Below are positions 52,103 through 60,355 of a stretch of 64,000 nt of DNA, piece by piece. Position numbers and translations under genes: made by a program. The DNA comes from Kribbella pratensis (GTDB lineage: Bacteria; Actinomycetota; Actinomycetes; Propionibacteriales; Kribbellaceae). Within the stretch, counting starts at the first letter, position 1. Each line of letters begins with the position of its first letter. A model generated the notes under the pieces. The model was not told the DNA's origin, made no database searches, and worked only from the letters and a program-made list of their open reading frames with translations. Location of the stretch: positions 1 through 64,000 of the forward strand of contig NZ_SODU01000004.1 in assembly GCF_004366075.1 (NCBI RefSeq), in the 5' to 3' direction.

Positions 52103-53075
52103 GGGCCAGCCACTTCTCGAGGTCCGGGACCTGACGGTCGAGTACGACACCGGGGACCGCCCGGTCGTCGCGGTCGACCACGTGGATCTCGACGTCCATG
52201 CCGGTGAGTTCGTCGGCGTGGTCGGCGAGTCCGGGTGCGGCAAGTCGACGCTGCTGTTCGCGATCGCGCAGCTGCTCAGCTCGCCGGCCGCGATCACCGG
52301 CGGCAGCGTCACGTTCCAGGGACAGAACCTGGTGACGATGAACGAGAAGAAACTGTCCGCGTTGCGCTGGCGCGACTTCTCGGTCGTGATGCAGAGCGCG
52401 ATGAACGCGCTCAACCCGGTGAAGAGCATCGGCGCGCAGTTCCGGGACACGATCATGGCGCACGACGAGCCGGTCGCCGACGAACGGCCGGCCGAGGTAC
52501 TGCGGCTGGTCGGCATCGACCCGATCCACCTTCGCAGTTACCCGCACCAGTTGAGCGGCGGCATGCGGCAGCGGGCGATGATCGCGATGGCCCTGCTGTT
52601 CACGCCGGACCTGATCATCATGGACGAGCCGACGTCCGCGCTCGACGTGGTCGCGCAACGCTCGCTGATGGTGCAGATCAAGGAACTGCAGAAGCAGCTC
52701 GGGTTCGCGGTCATCTTCGTCACGCACGACATGTCGCTGGTCAGTCACTTCTCGGACAAGCTGGTGGTGATGTACGCCGGGCAGGTCGTCGAGTTCGGCG
52801 ACACGCGCGCGGTGTTCGACCATCCGGAGCATCCGTACAGCGCCGGGCTGCTGGACGCGTTCCCGTCGATCCGCGGTCCCAAGGTGCCGTTGACGGGGAT
52901 CCCGGGCAGTCCGCCGAACCTGGCCGATCCGCCGCCGGGCTGCCGGTTCCAGCCGCGCTGCCCGAAGGCGTTCGAGGACTGCCCGAAGATCGCACCGGAG
53001 CTCTACCAGGTGGGCGCCGTCCAGGCGCGCTGCCTGCTGCATGTCAAGGAACCGGTCCGGGAGCGCACATCATGA
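52089..53075 (+). CDS. ABC importer ATPase, OppD/DppD type
   Basis: The 328-residue protein has Walker A GVVGESGCGKSTLLFA (about residues 44-59), signature LSGGMRQRAMIAMALL and Walker B LIIMDEPTSALDV. The C-terminal oligopeptide-type domain contains the Cys cluster CRFQPRCPKAFEDC. GTG 52089 (VPSLEGQPLLEV) has GGAGGCGAC at its front. It ends with an ATGA overlap with OppF. Confidence 0.94.
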   Translation: MPSLEGQPLLEVRDLTVEYDTGDRPVVAVDHVDLDVHAGEFVGVVGESGCGKSTLLFAIAQLLSSPAAITGGSVTFQGQNLVTMNEKKLSALRWRDFSVVMQSAMNALNPVKSIGAQFRDTIMAHDEPVADERPAEVLRLVGIDPIHLRSYPHQLSGGMRQRAMIAMALLFTPDLIIMDEPTSALDVVAQRSLMVQIKELQKQLGFAVIFVTHDMSLVSHFSDKLVVMYAGQVVEFGDTRAVFDHPEHPYSAGLLDAFPSIRGPKVPLTGIPGSPPNLADPPPGCRFQPRCPKAFEDCPKIAPELYQVGAVQARCLLHVKEPVRERTS

Positions 53076-54097
53076 CGTCGGTGGACATGGAAGAGGCCGG
53101 CGTGGACACCGCCGGTGCACCGTTGCTCGAGGCAAAGGAACTGACTCGGCACTTCCGGGTCGGGCGCGGGTTCTCGCGGCAGATGCTGCACGCGGTCGAC
53201 GAGGTGAACTTCACGATCGGGCAGCAGGAGATCGTCGCGCTGGCCGGTGAGAGCGGGAGCGGCAAGAGTACGATCGCGCGGCTGCTGGCGGGGGTCTACA
53301 AGCCGACGAGCGGCGAGATCTTCTACCAGGGCCGGGCGATGTCGACGTACCGCTCCCGGAAGGACCAGTTGTCCTATCGGGGCGACGTACCGATGGTGTT
53401 CCAGGATCCGTTCTCGTCGCTGAACCCGGCGTTCCGGGTGAAGCACGGAGTCCTGCGGAGCCTGAAGCTGCACCGGCGGGACCTGACGACGAAGGCGCAA
53501 CGCTTCGAGGAGGCGGAGCGGGTCATCGAGGCCGTCGGCCTGTCGCCGGCCGGCGACGTCATGCATCGGTACCCGTACGAGCTGAGCGGTGGCCAACGGC
53601 AACGGATCGGGTTCGCGCAGGCGCTCGCGCACAAGCCGAAACTGATCCTCGCCGACGAACCGGTGTCGATGCTCGACGTGTCGATCCGGATCGGCCTGCT
53701 GAACCTGATGGCGGAGCTGCGGGAGTCGCAGGGCGTCTCGTTCCTCTACATCACCCACGACATCGCGAGCGCGCGGTACGTCGCCGACCGGTTGATGATC
53801 ATGTACGCCGGCCACGTCGTCGAGACCGGTCCGACCGAGTCGGTCCTGCAGAACCCGAAGCACCCGTACACGGACCTGCTCCTCGGCGCCGTCCCCGATC
53901 CGCGGGCGCCGCTGAACACCGGCATCGAAGGCGACACCGGCGAACCGCCGAAGGTCATCGACCCCGCACCCGGCTGCCGTTTCCGCTGGCGCTGCCCACT
54001 CGCCGTGGACCGCTGCCACGTGGAGACACCACTCCTTCGCGTCCTCGGCAAGAACCACCAGGCTGCCTGCCACGTCGCGGAGCCCGACACGGACTGA
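53072..54097 (+). CDS. ABC importer ATPase, OppF/DppF type
   Basis: The 341-residue protein has Walker A LAGESGSGKSTIARLLAG (about residues 58-75), signature LSGGQRQRIGFAQAL and Walker B LILADEPVSMLDV, with the terminal Cys cluster CRFRWRCPLAVDRC. It completes a full five-gene importer with the upstream binding protein and permeases. Gene order kinase-SBP-B-C-D-F is uninterrupted, with small gaps or overlaps throughout. Confidence 0.94.
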   Translation: MTSVDMEEAGVDTAGAPLLEAKELTRHFRVGRGFSRQMLHAVDEVNFTIGQQEIVALAGESGSGKSTIARLLAGVYKPTSGEIFYQGRAMSTYRSRKDQLSYRGDVPMVFQDPFSSLNPAFRVKHGVLRSLKLHRRDLTTKAQRFEEAERVIEAVGLSPAGDVMHRYPYELSGGQRQRIGFAQALAHKPKLILADEPVSMLDVSIRIGLLNLMAELRESQGVSFLYITHDIASARYVADRLMIMYAGHVVETGPTESVLQNPKHPYTDLLLGAVPDPRAPLNTGIEGDTGEPPKVIDPAPGCRFRWRCPLAVDRCHVETPLLRVLGKNHQAACHVAEPDTD

Positions 54098-54160
54098 CGC
54101 AGCCGTCGCTGCCTCCGGCGGTCAGTTGGAAAACCCGTATCGCCGCGAGCCCCTGACGAA

Positions 54161-54166
54161 TAGGCT
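54161..54166 (+). promoter_or_regulatory. -10 hexamer of a leaderless start
   Basis: TAGGCT lies seven bases before ATG 54174 with no ribosome site between, the arrangement of leaderless actinomycete transcripts. The -35 element is not clear. Confidence 0.35.
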
Positions 54167-54173
54167 CGCGCTC

Positions 54174-55121
54174 ATGACCGACGGCGACTGGAGGGACAAC
54201 GGGTTCAGACAACGTCGGCCCTCCGTGGAGACTCTCGCCTGGGTCGCGGCGTCGATGGGTCGAGGCAGTCGCGTCGTTGGCTATCGCCGAATGACCGGTG
54301 GCGTCTGCTCCGCCGTACATCGGCTGACTGTCGAGCGACGTGGAATACGAACGTTCGTCGTACTGCGGCAGTACCCCGGCGGGCTTGGCCTGCAGGAGCC
54401 CTTGGAGCAGGAGATCGCCAACCTTGGTGTGGTGGCGGGAAGCGGGCTCCCGGTTCCGAGCATCCTGGCTGCTGACGTCGCCGGTGCTTCGACGGGAGGC
54501 GCGCCATCGTTGCTGATGACACGGTTGCCGGGGCATGTTCACCTCAATCCGGCCGAACCTCGGTCGTGGCTGACGAGGATCGCGGAGCTTGCTGTACAGC
54601 TGCATGCCCTCGATCTTCCCGCGAAGACCTTCAGACCTTGGACGGATTCTTGGATCGCCCCTCGGGACGGGTTTCAGGTGCCGGTCGACGCACAGAAGCC
54701 GGCTGTATGGAAGGCGGCGTTCGATGTCATGACGGCGCCGCCGCCGGAGGACCCTGCCGTCTTTCTGCACTGCGATCTCCTGCCTGTCAACATGCTGTGG
54801 TCGCGCGGGAGAATCACTGGACTCACGGACTGGAACTCAATCCACCGGGGGTCGCGCGCGATCGACATCGGACACTGCCGGCGATACTTGGCGACGCTCT
54901 ACTCGCCCGAGTGGGCGGAGCAGCTTCGATCGATCTACGAGTCGATCGCCGGGGTGACTCTCGATCCGTGGTGGGACCTGTACGCCCTGCTGCACTATGA
55001 CGCCAACGCACCGAAGTGGCTCCACGGCCAGGTAGCCGGCCGCCGCCCCGTCGACGTACCCGGCATGACTTCCCGGGTTGAGATCGCTGTCGAGACAGCG
55101 CTACGGCGCCTCGCTAGCTGA
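54174..55121 (+). CDS. Aminoglycoside-phosphotransferase-like kinase
   Basis: The 315-residue protein has the APH/choline kinase catalytic loop as FLHCDLLPVNMLW (about residue 198), where the usual HGDxxxxN has Cys for Gly, and the metal-binding segment GLTDWNSIHRG (about 215), where the typical DWE has Asn. The N-terminal lobe has FVVLRQY and EQEIANL for ATP binding. The substrate is unknown. It converges on the GH116 gene with eight overlapping bases. Confidence 0.82.
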   Translation: MTDGDWRDNGFRQRRPSVETLAWVAASMGRGSRVVGYRRMTGGVCSAVHRLTVERRGIRTFVVLRQYPGGLGLQEPLEQEIANLGVVAGSGLPVPSILAADVAGASTGGAPSLLMTRLPGHVHLNPAEPRSWLTRIAELAVQLHALDLPAKTFRPWTDSWIAPRDGFQVPVDAQKPAVWKAAFDVMTAPPPEDPAVFLHCDLLPVNMLWSRGRITGLTDWNSIHRGSRAIDIGHCRRYLATLYSPEWAEQLRSIYESIAGVTLDPWWDLYALLHYDANAPKWLHGQVAGRRPVDVPGMTSRVEIAVETALRRLAS

Positions 55122-58100
55122 GGGTTGTGTGCAGGGTTTGGCCGGGTGTGAGGGTTGTCTGGTGGGTCAGGGTGACTACGGCGCGGTTGCCGGTGGCAAC
55201 TACCTTGGCCGGGATGCGGTCTCGGCCGAGGCGGACTTCGGCCTGGCGTGGTGGCTTGGTGGTTTCGAAGGAGAGGGTGGTGAGGGTCAGCCGGCCGTAG
55301 CGGATCTCGAGCGATGCAGACAGGGCGCCAGGGGTACGGCGTTGCTGGTATGAGCCCCAGCCTTCCGCGGCAGTGAAGGCGCAGCGGAAGTTCTCCGGGT
55401 GGATGCGTGGCGCGAAGCCGAGGTGGCCCTGGGGGCCGTGGTATTCGTAGCCGCAAGCAGCGAGGTAGACGCCGTAGCCCATCATTGCGCGGGCGTAGTG
55501 ATCGCTGGCCTCGATCTCGTTGTACGGGTTCCGTTTCTCGGCCGAGTAGCGCTCGTACATCGCACGTGTGACCGCCAGCCCCTCCGACGTCATGCCCTCG
55601 GAGAACAGGTGCGCGGCGAACTGGTACTCCTGCCCGGTCCACACCTCGTTGAAGTACATCAGCCCGCGTGTCTCGGACGACCCGCCGTGCGGCCAGGTCG
55701 CCATGATCACGCCGCTCTCCCCCTCGGTCGTGTACACCCGCCCGGCCCCGATCCCCGGCGGCCGGTACGTCCCCGGATCGGCCCGGAAGTTCGACTCGTA
55801 CAACCGCGCCAACGCCGTCCGCGCCTGGTCGGCCGGGAACACCCGAGGCAGGCCGAGTTGGGCCGCGTACGTCTGCCCGTACATCTGGTCGATGAACAAC
55901 CCGCGGTTGCTGTTCTCGGCCGTCGGATGGGCCGGATCGACCTTCTGCACGTAGTACCCGTACTCCTCGTTCCACAACTTCTCAGACAGGTACGCCGACC
56001 CGCGATCGGCGATCGCCGCGTACCTGGCAGCGCTAGCCCCGTCCCCGACCTCGCCCGCCATCGCGGCAGCGGCCCGGAGCGCGGCGACGTACAGGCCGCT
56101 GATCCACGGCACCTCGCCGAACCACTCGGTGTCGAGCGTGTTCCACTGACTGCCGCGGAAGATCCCGTCCTCGTCGGCGCCGTCCCGGTGCGTGACCAGG
56201 AATTCGACCGCCGTCCGCACCCGGGGCCAGACGCGGCGCAGGAACGTCGAGTCCTTGCTCATCTGGTGTTCGCGATAGATCCGCAGAATCGTTCCGGTCT
56301 GCCCGTCGGCGAACGAGGTCGATGCGTCGCCGGCCTCGCCGCGGTTGCCGATCTCGCCACTCGGCCGGAACGCGATCCCGAGATCGACCCGCTCCCGGGT
56401 GTCGCGTTCCAGGTCGGGGAACAGCCGGCCGATCGCCTGCGCGTAGTTCCAGACATGCTCGCAGGTGCCGGCGCAGCAGTACGTTCCCTCCCAGGCGTAG
56501 AAGCGCCCGTCGTCCCAGCGATAGCACGTACTCGTCGCGATCGTGGACGCCGTCGCGAGAGTCCGTTCGAGGAACCAGTGCGGCAGCGACGAGTCGTCGT
56601 ACCAGGTCTTCGCCCACAGCTTCGTGTCGCGCTCGAGACGGTCCGCGCGCTTGCCGACGTACTCGACGACCTCGCGGGCCGACGAGAAGCGGGTCGCGTA
56701 GTGCCGGCGGAAGGTCGAGGCGCCGACGAGCTCGGCGAACAGCTCACGTTCGGGGTTCGGGAAGAACCAGCCGTACGCGAACCGGACCGTCCGCGACTCC
56801 CCCGGACGCAAGGTCACCGTCACGGCGACTGTTCCGGCCTGCGGACTGTCCGAATCACCCGGACCGGTCGCCGAGTCGAAGAGCGCATCGACCGAGGACC
56901 AGTCCGCGATCGACGGCCGCGCGACCCCACCCGGCGTCAACGCGGCCAGCGCGAACGTGCCGCCGTCGGGACGGTCCGCCACGGGCTGCCGGCGGATCGG
57001 CCGGTCGCTGAACAGGATCCGGTCCACGTTCACGTGACCCCAGCCGCCGGTGTTGTTGTCGACGATCTGGATCCGCGCCGTGCGGCCGGCGAACGCACCC
57101 ACATCCATCGACACCGCGGTGAGCGGTTCGATGTCGGTCCCCGTCGCCGAGGCCACGACCTGCCCGTCGACCACGACGTTCAGGCAGGTCTCGCCCTTGT
57201 GGTGCCCGCCGCCGACCCACGCCGTGACGAACCGGCGCTCGATGACGAACTCCCGGCTGGTCAACGAGCCCGTGTACCGGTCCGGGTCGCTGGTGCCGCG
57301 GAAGTTGTACGACGTGACGAACCGCCCGCTCACGTTCAGCTCGGTCCGCACCCCGAACGCTCTCCGGAACCCGTCAGGCGTCTCGGCCGCGGTCACCGGG
57401 CCCGCGCCGAAGGCATCACCCGTCACGGTCCAGCCGTCGTACGTCGGCTTGTCCCAGGTCTCGAACACGATGTCCGGCCGATCCGTGAACACGATCGCGT
57501 CGCAGCTCAGGTGCCCCCACGCGCCGGTGCTCGCGTCGACGATCTCGATCCGCGCCGTCCGCCCCCGGTACGCCGCCAGATCCAGCATCTGCGGGACCAA
57601 CGGCTCGCTCTCGTCACCCGTCGCCGACGCCACGACCTGCCCGTCGACGACCACGTTCACGCACGTCTCGCCGGGATGACGGCCCCCGCTCATTCCGACC
57701 GCGACGTACCGGCGCTCGACGGTGAACTCCCGGCTCGTCAGTTTCCCGGTCGACCCGTCGTTCGTGCCGCCGCGGAAGTCGTACGACGTGACGAACCGCG
57801 TGCCCGACACATTCAGGTCGCCGAATCGCTTCATCAGATTCGGTACGTCGAGGGGCCGCACGGGGCCCGCACCGAACGCGTCACCGGTGACGGTCCACCC
57901 GTCGTACGTGTCCTTCTCCCAGTCCTCGAAGAGGATGTCGCCCTGCTCCGCGGTGGTGTCGTCGATCGCCCCGAACTGGATCCCGCCGGTGAAGGCCCGC
58001 GCCTGCAGCGTTGTGGGTTGCTGGAGACGGCTGTTGATGCAGACCGGGTTCTCGGCGTACCCGAGCAGTGTCGCGCGAACTGCCGCGGACGACGTGTTCC

Positions 58101-58734
58101 GCAGCGTGAACGCCATGATCGTGGTGGGCAGCGTCGAGTCCGGCGTGGCGAGCGGGACGAACGGCGAGAAGGCCTCCAGCTGGACCGACACCGGGCTGTC
58201 CGGGTCGGCGTACGCGACCCGGCCGATCGGGTACGAACCGGTGAACCGCACGTCCTTGAAGCCGGCCGCGTCAACGGAACGCGTGGTGGTCCGGCCGTGA
58301 GCGGTCGTGCGGAGCGCGAAACCCTGGCCGAACTGCGACGCGCCCGGCTGGTCGGCGGAGAGCGGGAAGGCGTAGTTGTGCCCGGAGAAGTCGGCGCCGC
58401 CGAGCGGGAACGAGGTCGGGTTGAAGATGTCCCAGGCCCACAGCCGCCCGTCGCCGGCCAGATACACCTGTCCCGTCGTACCACCGCCGACCGGCATTCC
58501 GATCTTGGGCAGTGCGGCACCGGTGTACGTCGTGGGCGTACCGCGATCGAACAGCACCGCGGGATCGCGCCGCGGCGGTGCCGCTAGCGCTGCCAGCGCC
58601 TGGCCCGGGACGGCCATGGCACCGACCGCGGCGGCGCTCAGGGAGATGAAGGTACGGCGGCTCAGGTGCGCCCGGGGACAGTCGCCGGCACAGGATCGGT
58701 TCGCGCAACCGGGCGGCAGTTCATGCGTCGTCAT
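55114..58734 (-). CDS. Tat-exported GH116-type glycosidase with two nested duplicate modules
   Basis: The 1206-residue protein has a Tat signal (HLSRRTFISLSAAAVGAMAV, about residues 23-42) and the GH116 N-terminal beta domain. Two 145-residue modules follow (about 270-415 and 417-565), each beginning with TYDGWTVTGDAFGAGPV. The catalytic alpha-barrel lies at about 690-1150. Candidate catalytic residues are the Glu in YAWEGTYCCAGTCEHVW and the Asp in GLFIDQMYGQ, by analogy with GBA2 and TxGH116. It should hydrolyse beta-glucosides or xylosides outside the cell. Inserted modules may bind glycans. Confidence 0.85.
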   Translation of the reverse strand: MTTHELPPGCANRSCAGDCPRAHLSRRTFISLSAAAVGAMAVPGQALAALAAPPRRDPAVLFDRGTPTTYTGAALPKIGMPVGGGTTGQVYLAGDGRLWAWDIFNPTSFPLGGADFSGHNYAFPLSADQPGASQFGQGFALRTTAHGRTTTRSVDAAGFKDVRFTGSYPIGRVAYADPDSPVSVQLEAFSPFVPLATPDSTLPTTIMAFTLRNTSSAAVRATLLGYAENPVCINSRLQQPTTLQARAFTGGIQFGAIDDTTAEQGDILFEDWEKDTYDGWTVTGDAFGAGPVRPLDVPNLMKRFGDLNVSGTRFVTSYDFRGGTNDGSTGKLTSREFTVERRYVAVGMSGGRHPGETCVNVVVDGQVVASATGDESEPLVPQMLDLAAYRGRTARIEIVDASTGAWGHLSCDAIVFTDRPDIVFETWDKPTYDGWTVTGDAFGAGPVTAAETPDGFRRAFGVRTELNVSGRFVTSYNFRGTSDPDRYTGSLTSREFVIERRFVTAWVGGGHHKGETCLNVVVDGQVVASATGTDIEPLTAVSMDVGAFAGRTARIQIVDNNTGGWGHVNVDRILFSDRPIRRQPVADRPDGGTFALAALTPGGVARPSIADWSSVDALFDSATGPGDSDSPQAGTVAVTVTLRPGESRTVRFAYGWFFPNPERELFAELVGASTFRRHYATRFSSAREVVEYVGKRADRLERDTKLWAKTWYDDSSLPHWFLERTLATASTIATSTCYRWDDGRFYAWEGTYCCAGTCEHVWNYAQAIGRLFPDLERDTRERVDLGIAFRPSGEIGNRGEAGDASTSFADGQTGTILRIYREHQMSKDSTFLRRVWPRVRTAVEFLVTHRDGADEDGIFRGSQWNTLDTEWFGEVPWISGLYVAALRAAAAMAGEVGDGASAARYAAIADRGSAYLSEKLWNEEYGYYVQKVDPAHPTAENSNRGLFIDQMYGQTYAAQLGLPRVFPADQARTALARLYESNFRADPGTYRPPGIGAGRVYTTEGESGVIMATWPHGGSSETRGLMYFNEVWTGQEYQFAAHLFSEGMTSEGLAVTRAMYERYSAEKRNPYNEIEASDHYARAMMGYGVYLAACGYEYHGPQGHLGFAPRIHPENFRCAFTAAEGWGSYQQRRTPGALSASLEIRYGRLTLTTLSFETTKPPRQAEVRLGRDRIPAKVVATGNRAVVTLTHQTTLTPGQTLHTTLS

Positions 58735-58856
58735 TCGGTTCTCCTAAGCGAGGGCGGTGCGGGAGAAGTTCAGCGAGGACGGTGCGGGAGAAATCGATTT
58801 CCGACACCGTAGCCAGCACCCGCCCCGAGGTCAACGGGTCCCGCCGGCCGAGATAC

Positions 58857-58876
58857 TGTTCGACGTACATCGAACA
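58857..58876. promoter_or_regulatory. 20-bp palindrome TGTTCGACGTACATCGAACA
   Basis: The sequence is a near-perfect 20-bp palindrome (7-bp arms, six-base centre GTAC-like) ending 18 bases before the DHA2 exporter start and close to its AAGGTGG ribosome site. No regulator gene is adjacent. It is a strong candidate TetR/MarR operator. Confidence 0.7.
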
Positions 58877-58894
58877 ACGTCGTAAGGTGGTGGC

Positions 58895-60268
58895 ATGCCT
58901 CTCGAGCACCGCCGGTCGGTCGTCGCGCTCGCGCTGATCGCCTCGTTCATGGTCTTCGTCGACAGCACGATCGTGAACGTCACCCTCGCCCAGCTCGCGA
59001 CCCACCTGCAGGCGTCCCGCGCCGAGCTCGAGTGGTCGCTGAACGCCTACACCTTGTCGTTCGCCGCGCTGATGCTCGGCGCCGGGGCGATCGCCGACAC
59101 CCTCGGCGCGAAGCGCGCGTTCCTCACCGGGCTGCTCGTCTTCACCGTCTCGTCGGCGGTCTGTGCGACCGCCGGTTCGATGCTGATGCTGAACCTCGCC
59201 CGGCTCGTCCAGGGCGCGGGCTCCGCCCTCCTGCTGCCCAGCGCCCTCGTCCTCGCGACCGCGTCCGCGACCGACGAACACGCTCGCCATCGCCTGGTCA
59301 GCTGGTGGGCCGCGGCCGGCGGCGCCGGGATGGCCGCCGGTCCCCTGCTCGGCGGCGGTCTCGTCGCGCTCGCGAACTGGCGAGCCGTCTTCGCGGTCAA
59401 TCTGGTGATCGGCATCCCCGCCGCGATCTGGGCACTGCGTTCGATGCCTGCCGTGGTTCGACGTATGCGACGACTTGATCTGGCCGGGATGGGAACGGCG
59501 ACCGCGTTCATCGGCGGGCTGGTGTTCGCCTTGATCGAGGCACCGGCACGCGGCTGGCGTGATCCCGCGGTGCTCGGCGCGGTCGCACTGACCGTGGCCG
59601 GCCTCGTCGCCTTCATCGTGATCGAGCGTTCCGTCCGGGCACCGCTGCTCCCACTCAAGCTGTACGGCGAACGCGGCTTCGCGACTGCCGCACTTCAGGG
59701 CACGTTGCTCAATTTCGCCTTCTACGGCGTGCTGTTCTCGATGAGCCTGCTGCTCCAGCAAGGACGCCACCTCAGCGCACTCGTCACCGGATTGCTCTTC
59801 CTGCCGTTGACCGGCCTGATCTCGATCGCCAACCTCGGCTCAGCGCCGCTCGCCCGTCGCCTCGGCCGACCGGCGGTCCTCGCGATCGGCCAGGCGGTCC
59901 TGACGCTGGCGCTGCTGGCGCTCGCCTGGGCCAGTACGTCGTCCGTGGTCTGGCCGATGGTGCTCGCGCTGATTCCGATCGGATTCAGCTCCGGGCTGCT
60001 CGTCCCGACGATGACCGCGCAGTCCATCGCCGCGGTCGAACCCGACCTGCACGGCGCCGCCTCGGCCGCGTTCAACACGTCCCGCCAGATCGGCGGAGCG
60101 ATCGGCGTCGCGACGTTCGGCCCGCTGCTCGGCACCGCGCACAACCTCGCCGGCGGTTTCGTCACCTGCGCGATCGTCGCCGCCGCCGCGAGCATCGCGG
60201 GTCTGTGCGTGACCGCCTTCGGCCGCCGTACGCCGGTCCTCGTACCTTCGGCGGCCTGCGATTCGTGA
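58895..60268 (+). CDS. MFS multidrug exporter, DHA2 (14-helix) type
   Basis: The 457-residue protein has helix 1 VVALALIASFMVFVDSTIVN with the DHA2 Asp motif, then GAGAIADTLGAKR (motif A) and the GPLLGGGLVALANWRAVFAV region (motif C, about residue 150). It probably exports toxic organic compounds by proton antiport. A palindrome upstream suggests repression by an absent or unlinked regulator. It is divergent from the GH116 gene. Confidence 0.92.
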   Translation: MPLEHRRSVVALALIASFMVFVDSTIVNVTLAQLATHLQASRAELEWSLNAYTLSFAALMLGAGAIADTLGAKRAFLTGLLVFTVSSAVCATAGSMLMLNLARLVQGAGSALLLPSALVLATASATDEHARHRLVSWWAAAGGAGMAAGPLLGGGLVALANWRAVFAVNLVIGIPAAIWALRSMPAVVRRMRRLDLAGMGTATAFIGGLVFALIEAPARGWRDPAVLGAVALTVAGLVAFIVIERSVRAPLLPLKLYGERGFATAALQGTLLNFAFYGVLFSMSLLLQQGRHLSALVTGLLFLPLTGLISIANLGSAPLARRLGRPAVLAIGQAVLTLALLALAWASTSSVVWPMVLALIPIGFSSGLLVPTMTAQSIAAVEPDLHGAASAAFNTSRQIGGAIGVATFGPLLGTAHNLAGGFVTCAIVAAAASIAGLCVTAFGRRTPVLVPSAACDS

Positions 60269-60355
60269 TCCGCCTGCAACCACGGCCGGGTTGAAGGGTG
60301 TTTCACTCAGGCAGGTAGCTTTCCTGGGGCAGGGGTGGGGTGGAGAGGGGGGCGG

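Noticed and set aside
55399..58587. 1062-codon plus-strand ORF opposite GH116
   Set aside because: Shadow of the GH116 gene, with Arg/Pro/His-rich composition and no recognisable motif.
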